Part shown: in pieces, positions 1 to 5,679 of the stretch | Position numbering within the stretch: position 1 is the stretch's first letter | Layout of the letters: the number at the start of each line of letters is the position of its first letter | DNA from: Fimbriimonadaceae bacterium | GTDB taxonomy: Bacteria; Armatimonadota; Fimbriimonadia; Fimbriimonadales; Fimbriimonadaceae | NCBI GenBank assembly: GCA_019454665.1 | Contig: JACFNW010000137.1 | Location: 1 to 6,338 of the forward strand | DNA length: 6,338 bases | Reading direction: 5' to 3' | The notes under the pieces: generated by a model | The model's database searches: none | Seen by the model: the letters and a program-made list of their open reading frames with translations, nothing else | Told to the model about the DNA's origin: nothing | Position numbers and translations under genes: made by a program

Positions 1-1
1 G

Positions 2-685
2 CATGTTTCGGCGATGGTCGTCCGAGGCAACAAGTCGGCGCGGAACTGGTCCATGTCGGTGTCGGATGAAAGCGGTAGGTCTCAACACTACCTTTCCGTC
101 CGTGCCTCAACCGGTCATGTCTCCCTCTATGAGTACTCAGCGCGGGTGGATACCATGCGAACGCGCAAAACGCCAGCTTCCGGGGACCGCATCCGCGACC
201 TAGCCGCCGCCGAGCGCGAGGCCGGAAAGGTGCTCGACAAGATTTTGCCCTCCGGCCACGTCATGAGACGGTTGCTGGCGGCGATCGAGTCGAAGCCGTA
301 CCGCCCCAACAGCCGTGTCGTGTCCAAGCGTGTGGACGGGCTGATCCAAGGGTTCCCGATGGTGGACGCCAATTACGGCGCATGGATCGTTCTGGACGCG
401 CTGGACGGGGCCGTGATCTCGTACTCAGCGAACTGGATCGAACCCACCCCGCAGGTCGAGTACGTTGCTCCGAAGTTGACGAAGGCCCAAGCGATCGCCA
501 AGGTCGCCCGACAATCCGACTGGACGTTCGACGCCGAACTCGGCTGGGCGACCAAACCGGGCGCCTCGCGTTCCAGGCTCTGCTGGCGAGTAGAAGGCGA
601 GCCGGGACCCAACGCTGCGAACAGGAAGCACAGCGGCATCTCGACCTACGTGGACGCGGCGACGGGCCTGGTGTTCCACGACTGA
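2..685 (+). CDS. PepSY/YcdB-like domain protein, 5'-truncated by window edge
   Basis: The reading frame is open from base 2 to a TGA at 683-685, and the codons before the first ATG (position 14) are also open, so the true start probably lies outside the window. Numbering from the ATG at 14, the 223 residues show a recurring pattern seen in PepSY/YcdB-type proteins. A beta-strand segment ends in a D-x-x-T/D-G turn three times: RASTG near 30-34, LDALDGAV near 127-134 and YVDAATGLV near 212-220. The segment KLTKAQAIAKV near 154-164 resembles the PepSY helix, and it is followed by a CWRVEG strand near 190-195. PepSY-type domains are usually extracytoplasmic and are often linked to peptidase inhibition or envelope functions. 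No signal peptide can be assessed because the N-terminus is missing. The role is unknown, and the family call rests on pattern only. Confidence 0.6.
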   Translation, partial: HVSAMVVRGNKSARNWSMSVSDESGRSQHYLSVRASTGHVSLYEYSARVDTMRTRKTPASGDRIRDLAAAEREAGKVLDKILPSGHVMRRLLAAIESKPYRPNSRVVSKRVDGLIQGFPMVDANYGAWIVLDALDGAVISYSANWIEPTPQVEYVAPKLTKAQAIAKVARQSDWTFDAELGWATKPGASRSRLCWRVEGEPGPNAANRKHSGISTYVDAATGLVFHD

Positions 686-695
686 GCCGGCTCAG
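682..695. repeat. 14-bp perfect palindrome over a stop codon
   Basis: CTGAGCCGGCTCAG reads identically on both strands and includes the TGA stop of the PepSY-like gene (683-685). As RNA it could form only a short stem (5 bp with a CCGG loop), and no T-tract follows, so it is not a convincing intrinsic terminator. It could be a protein-binding dyad or chance. Confidence 0.4.
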
Positions 696-761
696 CGCGA
701 TCCGCAAGGAAGCTCACAGCGCCGTTTGATCAGCAGCTCCTCTCCAGATCGGGCTCGTCCG

Positions 762-772
762 GGAGGTAGGAT
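762..772 (+). promoter_or_regulatory. SD-like GGAGG and overlapping -10-like box before the DinB-like gene
   Basis: GGAGG at 762-766 sits 13 nt before the ATG at 780, somewhat far for an ideal Shine-Dalgarno. TAGGAT at 767-772 lies 7 nt before the same ATG, where a -10 box would place the transcript start at or next to the start codon. Either reading supports ATG 780 over the upstream TTG at 726. No good -35 hexamer is visible. Confidence 0.35.
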
Positions 773-779
773 TCGGCGG

Positions 780-1313
780 ATGCCCAACACGGATGCCGAG
801 GTCGCCGCGACTGCGCTGGCAGGCGTGCTCGAGACCATGGATCGGCAGATCGCCGAGTTGGAGACCCTGCTCCTTTCCCACGAGGCGACGCTCGCCGAAC
901 GAGCGCGCACGTCCGACGAGTGGACGGCGGCCCAGGTGGCCGACCACCTCCTGCGGGTCCATGCCGGCGCGTTGAAGGCGTGCTCCGAATGGAAGCCCAT
1001 GCCGCGCCGCGCACCTTCGCTGGCGATGAAACGCCGGGTCGTCCGTTGGATACTCAGGCGCGGCATCCGCGTCCCCGTGAAAGGAGCTTTCCCCGAGGTG
1101 GCTCCCGACGCCGAACTCGCCCCGCTCTTGGAGCGCATCGCCCAACTGCACCGAGCGCTCAAGAAGAAGCTGTCGCGGGCCGACGACTTGACCCTGCAGA
1201 TGCTGGTCCACCCCGTCGCGGGCCCGCTGTCGGTCGAGGAGTCTGTGGACTTCGTCAGCGGTCACCTCGAATACCATCTCATCCAGCTTCGGCGCCTTGC
1301 CAAACGGCGCTAG
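780..1313 (+). CDS. DinB-like four-helix protein (DinB_2 type)
   Basis: This is a 177-residue cytoplasmic protein and the length fits the DinB/YfiT-like superfamily. The family feature is a four-helix bundle holding a divalent metal with three histidines. Here the candidates are His56 in the helix EWTAAQVADHLLRV (47-60) and His162 plus His166 in GHLEYHLIQL (161-170). The stretch HPVAGPLSVEESVDF (144-158) matches the usual conserved 'HP..GPL...E' lead-in to the last helix. Some family members are thiol-dependent (e.g. bacillithiol) transferases, but most are uncharacterised and no substrate can be assigned. ATG 780 was chosen over TTG 726 because the extra 18 residues are low-complexity and precede the first predicted helix. 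The gene is followed after 11 nt by the glycosyltransferase at 1325 on the same strand, so co-transcription is likely, although a functional link is not evident. Confidence 0.75.
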   Translation: MPNTDAEVAATALAGVLETMDRQIAELETLLLSHEATLAERARTSDEWTAAQVADHLLRVHAGALKACSEWKPMPRRAPSLAMKRRVVRWILRRGIRVPVKGAFPEVAPDAELAPLLERIAQLHRALKKKLSRADDLTLQMLVHPVAGPLSVEESVDFVSGHLEYHLIQLRRLAKRR

Positions 1314-1324
1314 ACCCAACCACC

Positions 1325-2608
1325 GTGGCACCCAAACCCGCCGACATCGTCCTTTACGTGGGCCACATCGCCCGCGAACTTGATGTTTCATGCGCGTTGA
1401 GGCACCTGCTCCGGCGCGACCACGGTTTGGAGATGGCCGTGTGTTCGATCAACTTCGACCCCTACGGGACCATCGCCGCGCACAACCCGAAAGTGGTCGC
1501 TGTCCCTTGGTTCAACGAAGACCAGGACGTGGCCATCCGCAAGGCGCGCAAGTATTGGCCCCACGCCGTCTACCTGAACCTGGCTTACGAGCAGGTGTTC
1601 CAAAACATCAACAAGGAGGTCAAAAAGCCGCACGGCAACTTCGCCCGCGACGAGGTGCTGCACCACGCGTGGGGCGAGTTCTATGCGGAGTATCTGGTGG
1701 GCTATGGGGTCGGCCGGGACCGCATCCGCGTCAACGGCAACCCTAGTTACGCGCTCTATCAGGAGCCTTACCGGCGCTACTTTCCCGACCGTGCGGAGCT
1801 GGCCGGGGCGCACGGCTTGGACCCCGGCCGGCCCTGGCTGTTCGTGCCCGAGAACTACGGCGCGGCGTTCTACCCGGACGCCTACGTGGACCAGATGGTG
1901 CGCTGGGGCGCGCCCGCCGAACAGGCGCACGGCTACCGCGAGTTCGCCCGCCGCTCGCTGGCCGAGATGTGCCGTTGGCTGCGGCAAGCCGCCGATGAAA
2001 CCGAGTGGGAGGTCGTGCTTCGTCCGCGCCCGTACACACGGCTGGAAGCGTTTCTCGAGCGCGTGAAGGAGTCGGTGGGCGAGCCCTCGGGCCGGTTCAG
2101 GGTCATCCAACAGGGCACGGTTCGCGAGTGGATCTTGGCGTCCGACGTGGTCATGACTTCCTACAGCACGAGCCTGATCGAGGCTGCCGTCGCGCAGAAG
2201 CCGATCGCGATGATCGCGCCCGAGCCGATCCCGGACTTCGTGCACAACGCCTGGTACGACAAGGTGCCCCAAATCGAGTCGCAGCCAGCCTTGCTGGGAG
2301 CCCTCGAAACCCGCTTGCCCTTCAGTTGGGGTGAACTGCACGCGTGGGCCGTAGGCGAGATGATGCCCTCGGGCGACCCCATCGCGAACATGGCGGCTTG
2401 GATGGCCGATGCCGTTGGCTTGGCCCTGAATCGGTCGGGTGGGCGCGTGGTGCGCGGGAAGAGCGCCTGGGACGCCAAGGCGCACCAATTGGGGCGCGCC
2501 GTGAAAGGCGCGTTGACGCATCGCGCGGATAAGGCGGTCGCCCACGACCGGTTCGATCAGGCCGAGGTGGAACGCCGCACCGAGCGCTGGGCCCGACTGC
2601 TCGGATGA
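1325..2608 (+). CDS. Surface carbohydrate/capsule biosynthesis-like glycosyltransferase (GT-B type)
   Basis: The protein has 427 residues if started at GTG 1325. The frame stays open upstream inside the DinB-like gene, but the recognisable protein begins at PADIVLYVGH, a first Rossmann-type strand, and no in-frame ATG is better placed. No clear Shine-Dalgarno precedes it. The N-terminal half (about 1-160) holds KVVAVPWFNEDQDV (56-69) and YLNLAYEQ (83-90), as in proteins annotated 'surface carbohydrate biosynthesis protein'. The C-terminal half carries the diagnostic features: LRPRPYTRLEAF (232-243), equivalent to the R-P-H-P site of capsule/CDP-glycerol-type transferases, then TVREWILASDVVMTSYSTSL (265-284) followed by IEAAVAQKP (285-293), which resembles a sugar-nucleotide-binding loop. 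The tail after about 370 is basic and helical. No membrane segment is seen, so it is probably cytosolic or peripheral and acts in envelope glycan assembly. Donor and acceptor are unknown. A non-catalytic relative remains possible because the second His of the HP motif is replaced. Confidence 0.6.
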   Translation: MAPKPADIVLYVGHIARELDVSCALRHLLRRDHGLEMAVCSINFDPYGTIAAHNPKVVAVPWFNEDQDVAIRKARKYWPHAVYLNLAYEQVFQNINKEVKKPHGNFARDEVLHHAWGEFYAEYLVGYGVGRDRIRVNGNPSYALYQEPYRRYFPDRAELAGAHGLDPGRPWLFVPENYGAAFYPDAYVDQMVRWGAPAEQAHGYREFARRSLAEMCRWLRQAADETEWEVVLRPRPYTRLEAFLERVKESVGEPSGRFRVIQQGTVREWILASDVVMTSYSTSLIEAAVAQKPIAMIAPEPIPDFVHNAWYDKVPQIESQPALLGALETRLPFSWGELHAWAVGEMMPSGDPIANMAAWMADAVGLALNRSGGRVVRGKSAWDAKAHQLGRAVKGALTHRADKAVAHDRFDQAEVERRTERWARLLG

Positions 2609-2611
2609 GGC

Positions 2612-2630
2612 TCGGTGTGGTTCGGTGTAG
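2612..2630. repeat. Short 10-bp-period tandem repeat
   Basis: TCGGTGT occurs at 2612-2618 and again at 2622-2628, giving two consecutive decamers that match at 8 of 10 bases, just after the glycosyltransferase stop. One helical turn of spacing could suit a regulator, but no gene is positioned to be controlled by it on the plus strand. Chance is a good explanation. Confidence 0.25.
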
Positions 2631-2688
2631 CCCGAATGTGTATGCTGCGCGCGCGCGAACCTTGCCAAATCATCGCTGGATCAACAAG

Positions 2689-2727
2689 TCCGAATCACAA
2701 AGCGGCCGGGAACCGGTCGGATTCGGA
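2689..2727 (-). terminator. Two-tier hairpin downstream of tRNA-Gln, possible terminator
   Basis: The outer stem pairs TCCGAATC (2689-2696) with GATTCGGA (2720-2727), 8 bp and perfect. Inside it, 2703-2709 pairs with 2713-2719 (CCGG core, one G-T pair) around a three-base GAA loop. The structure starts 2 nt after the tRNA 3' end on the minus strand and lies 80 nt beyond the plus-strand glycosyltransferase, so it could end both transcripts or act in tRNA 3' processing. No clear T-run follows on either strand, which weakens the intrinsic terminator reading. Confidence 0.4.
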
Positions 2728-2729
2728 AG

Positions 2730-2803
2730 TGGCTGCCCGAGCTGGATTCGAACCAACACAAACTGATCCAGAGTCAGTTGTCCTGCCATTAGACGATCGG
2801 GCA
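2730..2803 (-). tRNA. tRNA-Gln (anticodon CUG)
   Basis: Read on the minus strand, the 74 nt fold as a standard tRNA. The 7-bp acceptor is TGCCCGA with TCGGGCA, perfect. A 3-bp D stem encloses a loop with GG. The anticodon stem ACTGA/TCAGT carries the loop CTCTGGA, whose anticodon CTG is the complement of 2769-2771. The T arm is GTTGG-TTCGAAT-CCAGC. The discriminator base is G, as expected for tRNA-Gln, and CCA is encoded (complement of 2730-2732). It decodes CAG. The gene lies 48 nt downstream of the histidine kinase on the same strand. It could be co-transcribed and processed or have its own promoter; a weak -10-like TATCCT (complement of 2817-2822) is present but no -35 is apparent. Confidence 0.97.
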
Positions 2804-2848
2804 GAGCGCCGACGGCAGGATACCCGACTAGCGTTTGAGCGCCGAGGG
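2804..2848. repeat. 12-bp direct repeat between kinase gene and tRNA
   Basis: GAGCGCCGACGG (2804-2815) and GAGCGCCGAGGG (2837-2848) match at 11 of 12 bases and occupy both ends of the 48-nt gap. One copy abuts the tRNA 5' end and the other lies 3 nt past the kinase stop codon. It may be the footprint of a small duplication or insertion; no function is evident. Confidence 0.4.
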
Positions 2849-2851
2849 GGC

Positions 2852-4573
2852 TCAGTCGTTCAGTTTCTTGGCGTGGTCCACGTCGAGACGCAACGGAACG
2901 GTGAACCAGAACGTCGAACCCTCGCCCATTTCGCTCTCGACCCAGATCTTGCCCAGGTGAACCTGTTCGACCAGATGCTTCACCAAGTACAGGCCCAGGC
3001 CCGTACCGTAGATCTTGCGGTTGTCCTCGTTGTTCACCCGGTGGAACTTGTCGAAAACCTTGGTCAGGTGTTCTTTGGGGATGCCGAGGCCCTGGTCCTG
3101 AACACCGACTCGCAAGTGGTCGCCCTCGATGAACGCGTGCACGCACACCTCGCCGCCGTTGGGCGAGTACTTCAATGCGTTGCCGATCAGGTTCGTGACG
3201 ATCTGGTCGAACTTGTCCTCGTCGGCCACGATGCGCGGCAGCTCGGTTGGGACGTCCAGACGGAAGGAGTGGCTTGGCCGCCGATCTTTCGAGGCGTCCT
3301 GAATCTTGATGATCTTCTCGAGCAGCGGCGTGACATCCACCATCTTGTAGTCGGGCTTGAGCGACTCGCCGGATTCGATGCGCGCCGTGTTGAGCAGGTC
3401 GTTGATCAGCCGCGTGAGCCGGTCGCACTCTTGGTCAATGATCATGTAGAACTCGCGCCGCTCTTCCGGCTCGAACGTGTCGTCCATGAGCAACGTGCTG
3501 ACGAAGCCCTTGATGGCCGTGAGCGGGGTGCGGAGTTCGTGCGAGGCCATCGCCACGAACGAGCCCTTCATCCGCTCCATGTTCTTGATTTCGGTGACGT
3601 CGGTGAAGATGACGACCACGCCCAGGCTCTTGCCGTCCTCGCTTTTGACCAAAGCGCCCTGCGCTTGGTAGGTGCGCTCCAGGCCCTGAATGACCACCGA
3701 GAGTTCCAGGCGGCCGGCCTCTTCGCCGCGCATGGTGGTCTCGATGAGCGCGATCAAGCCGGCATCGGTGAGATGTTCGGCGTACGGTTTGCCTACGGCA
3801 TCGGTGGATTCGCCGAAGATGGTGCGCGCCGTGGCGTTGAGCTGGCTGAGCCGCCCTTCCGGCGAGACGAGCAACAGGCCCGCGCTCAGCGACTCGAACG
3901 TTTGAAGCAGTTCCTCGCGCTCTTCGACGACCTTGCGGTAAAGCTGGAGGTTGGCGATGATCGAGCCGACGTTGCGCGCCATGCGCTCCAGCAGGCGGAC
4001 GTCCTCGTCGTTGAAATCTTCGCCGAAGCGCTTGTTGAACGCGTGCAACACGCCGATCGTCGAGCGCTCCACCACGCGGTTTTCTTCGTCGCGCTTTTCG
4101 ATGACCAGCGGGACGGTGATCCCGTTCTGCACGTGGAGCAACGCGAACGGGTCTTTTTGCGTCCGGAGGTCGGTGGTCGCGTCGTGGTAGATCGCGGGCT
4201 CGCCGTCGCGGAACACCTGGCCCGAAATGCCGTGCGTGGCGCGGACCCGGAAGATGGCCAATCGCTCCTCGGGCACGCCATAGGCGGGCGGGATCCCCAT
4301 CAGTTCCCCGTTGTCCGGGTCGTAGAACATGATGACGATCTTCTCGGCCTGCAGGATCATGGCGATCCGCTGGACGAGACGGCGAAGCGTGACGTCCGCC
4401 TCGTTGATCGGCGCCATCTCCATGCTCGACTCTTCGGCCGAGGGGCTGATCCTGGAGACCGGCTTCGTCTCCTGCTTGCGTTCAAGTTGGGCGATGCGGT
4501 CCTGAGCTTCGGCGAGACGCCGAGTCAGCTCCTCGAGCGATGGCTGTTCGTCAGGGGCAGGCGCGTTGGACAT
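2852..4573 (-). CDS. Soluble GAF-PAS sensor histidine kinase (orphan)
   Basis: This 573-residue protein autophosphorylates a histidine and would pass the phosphate to a response regulator; none is in the window. Domains in order: a short coiled coil (about 12-35), a GAF domain (about 60-210, ending in DEDVRLLERMARNVGSIIAN), a linker helix, a PAS domain (about 222-330), HisKA (about 333-400) and HATPase_c (about 448-562). All catalytic boxes are present: H box SHELRTPL with His345, N box NLIGNALKYS (461-470) with Asn465, G1 box DQGLGIP (493-499), F box FDKFHR (507-512) and G2 box GTGLGL (523-528). It should therefore be active. No transmembrane segment or signal peptide is seen, so the sensed ligand or redox/light state is probably cytoplasmic. 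ATG 4573 is used as the start; an SD-like GGAGG (complement of 4596-4600) sits 22 nt upstream, too far for it. The tRNA-Gln follows 48 nt downstream. Confidence 0.95.
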   Translation of the reverse strand: MSNAPAPDEQPSLEELTRRLAEAQDRIAQLERKQETKPVSRISPSAEESSMEMAPINEADVTLRRLVQRIAMILQAEKIVIMFYDPDNGELMGIPPAYGVPEERLAIFRVRATHGISGQVFRDGEPAIYHDATTDLRTQKDPFALLHVQNGITVPLVIEKRDEENRVVERSTIGVLHAFNKRFGEDFNDEDVRLLERMARNVGSIIANLQLYRKVVEEREELLQTFESLSAGLLLVSPEGRLSQLNATARTIFGESTDAVGKPYAEHLTDAGLIALIETTMRGEEAGRLELSVVIQGLERTYQAQGALVKSEDGKSLGVVVIFTDVTEIKNMERMKGSFVAMASHELRTPLTAIKGFVSTLLMDDTFEPEERREFYMIIDQECDRLTRLINDLLNTARIESGESLKPDYKMVDVTPLLEKIIKIQDASKDRRPSHSFRLDVPTELPRIVADEDKFDQIVTNLIGNALKYSPNGGEVCVHAFIEGDHLRVGVQDQGLGIPKEHLTKVFDKFHRVNNEDNRKIYGTGLGLYLVKHLVEQVHLGKIWVESEMGEGSTFWFTVPLRLDVDHAKKLND

Positions 4574-4584
4574 GGGTGGAACGA

Positions 4585-4600
4585 ACAGTAGATTACCTCC
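4585..4600 (-). promoter_or_regulatory. Strong SD-like GGAGG and -10-like boxes upstream of the kinase
   Basis: On the minus strand GGAGG (complement of 4596-4600) is 22 nt before ATG 4573 but 7 nt before an in-frame CTG (complement of 4586-4588). The same stretch contains TAATCT (complement of 4590-4595) and TACTGT (complement of 4585-4590), both -10-like. If either is a -10 box the GGAGG is not transcribed and the leader is only a few bases long. The sequence alone does not decide between these. Confidence 0.3.
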
Positions 4601-4603
4601 AAA

Positions 4604-4619
4604 GGGTCGGACCCGACCC
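4604..4619. promoter_or_regulatory. Perfect inverted repeat in divergent promoter region, candidate operator
   Basis: GGGTCGG (4604-4610), a 2-bp AC centre, then CCGACCC (4613-4619) form a perfect 7-bp dyad. It lies in the 89-bp gap between the divergent kinase and GT9 genes, just upstream of the -10-like boxes on the kinase side and about 30 bp before the GT9 -10-like box. That placement suits a dimeric regulator acting on one or both genes. The half-site is GC-rich, so chance cannot be excluded. Confidence 0.4.
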
Positions 4620-4650
4620 GCGGGCCAAGGGTTCCCCCGCTGGGCCGATC

Positions 4651-4656
4651 TACAAT
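4651..4656 (+). promoter_or_regulatory. -10-like TACAAT for a leaderless GT9 transcript
   Basis: TACAAT matches the sigma-70 -10 consensus at 5 of 6 bases and ends 6 nt before ATG 4663, so transcription would start at or beside the start codon. No Shine-Dalgarno precedes that ATG. No convincing -35 hexamer is seen at the normal spacing. Confidence 0.5.
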
Positions 4657-4662
4657 GATGCT

Positions 4663-5679
4663 ATGCATCGCTACACCGGCGGCCGCTTGCGCGAGGGTTC
4701 GCGGATCGCCGTCGTCTCCAACGACGCTCTGGGCAACTTCGCGGCGGTCACGCCCCTGCTGCAAATGCTCCGCACGACCCATCGTCCTGCGGTTTTGGAC
4801 TACTTTGGAGGCTCGCGCATCCACGAATTGGCATCGGCATCGGATCTGGTGGACGGAGCGTTCCCCCTTCATGGCGCGGCTCCCGAGGAGTCGGTAAGGT
4901 GGCTCAGCGCGGGGCCATACGACCTCGTGGTGAACGTCGAACAAACGGCCTGGTCCAAGAGCTACGCCGCTTTGTTGGCGGGTTCGAGCGGTGCCGTGTG
5001 CGGCCCGTGTGTCGGGCCGGGCGGGCGTGGCGAACTCGAGTTTCCCGACGACGACGCGGGGCGCCTGTGGCTGGACAAGCGCTGGATCGTCGAGGACCTG
5101 CGCGAGAAGCACCCCGTTCTGGACTCGGGCTTCATCGGCGAGATCTTCTGCCGTGGCGCGTACCTGAGCGGGCCGGTCCCCGGCTACCGCATCCCGTCCG
5201 TGCCCTGCGAGCGAGACGTTCCGGACGTGCTGCTCGCCACGGCGGCCAGCCTCCCGGAGAAGCTCTGGCCGATCGAACGTTGGATCGCTTCGGTCGAAAC
5301 GTTGCACCTTCAAGGTTGCAGTATTGGACTGATCGGCGCGAAGCCCAGCGACCAAGGCAAGTTTTGGAAGGGTGCGGAAGACGAAAACCGCCTGGTCGCG
5401 ACGGGTCGGGTCGAAGACCTGCGGGGCGCATTCCGGTTGCCGGAAGTCGTCGGCGCCTTGGGCAAGGCGCGCGTTGTGTTGACGCTTGACAACGGTATCT
5501 TGCACTTTGCCGTCGCTTCTGGAACTCCGACGGTAGGCCTGTTCCGTTACGGAATCCATCGCCTATGGGCGCCGCCCGCGTCGAACCTGACCGTTCTGGT
5601 CCCGGCCCCCGACGAAGCCGTCGCGGCGATCCCAGTCGCTCGGGTCGTCGCCGCCGTCGCCACCGCCCTTGGAAACTAA
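4663..5679 (+). CDS. Glycosyltransferase family 9 (ADP-heptose:LPS heptosyltransferase-like)
   Basis: The 338-residue length fits GT9 enzymes such as WaaC/WaaF, which add heptose or related sugars to lipopolysaccharide core at the inner face of the cytoplasmic membrane. The N-terminal signature NDALGNFAAVTPLLQML (20-36) corresponds to the family's G-D-x-x-x-x-x-P-x-L helix, with Asp21 at the place of the catalytic acid. The C-terminal signature is LTLDNGILHFAVASGTPTVG (273-292), the usual 'D-S/N-G-x-x-H-x-A-x-A-x-G-T-P' donor-binding loop. A weakly conserved middle (about 110-200) is normal. ATG 4663 was preferred because the family pattern starts soon after it and a -10-like box lies directly upstream; the frame stays open to 4540, but that part overlaps the kinase gene. 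The TAA stop overlaps the aat stop tail to tail. The sugar and acceptor are not predictable, and the region around 110-125 is unusually rich in Gly and Cys. Confidence 0.85.
   Translation: MHRYTGGRLREGSRIAVVSNDALGNFAAVTPLLQMLRTTHRPAVLDYFGGSRIHELASASDLVDGAFPLHGAAPEESVRWLSAGPYDLVVNVEQTAWSKSYAALLAGSSGAVCGPCVGPGGRGELEFPDDDAGRLWLDKRWIVEDLREKHPVLDSGFIGEIFCRGAYLSGPVPGYRIPSVPCERDVPDVLLATAASLPEKLWPIERWIASVETLHLQGCSIGLIGAKPSDQGKFWKGAEDENRLVATGRVEDLRGAFRLPEVVGALGKARVVLTLDNGILHFAVASGTPTVGLFRYGIHRLWAPPASNLTVLVPAPDEAVAAIPVARVVAAVATALGN

Noticed and set aside
920..1324. Upstream extension of the capsule-type transferase through the DinB-like gene
   Set aside because: The extra 135 residues are Pro/Arg-rich out-of-frame translation of the DinB-like gene and are not like any N-terminal domain of the family.
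2647..2657. Alternating GC tract, possible Z-DNA segment
   Set aside because: It is only 11 bases in a GC-rich genome and is not positioned at a promoter of either flanking gene.
1388..2668. A 426-codon open frame on the minus strand opposite the capsule-type transferase
   Set aside because: It is antisense to a recognisable glycosyltransferase, rich in His, Arg, Val and Gly typical of shadow frames, with no family motif.
2615..4591. A 658-codon open frame on the plus strand covering the whole histidine kinase and tRNA
   Set aside because: It is exactly antisense to a kinase with every catalytic motif, runs through a tRNA, is unusually rich in Val, Leu, Asp, Arg and His as expected of an antisense shadow in high-GC DNA, and matches no family I recognise.
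4525..5559. A 344-codon minus-strand frame opposite the GT9 gene
   Set aside because: It overlaps the GT9 gene almost entirely and the start of the kinase; its composition is shadow-like and no domain is recognisable.
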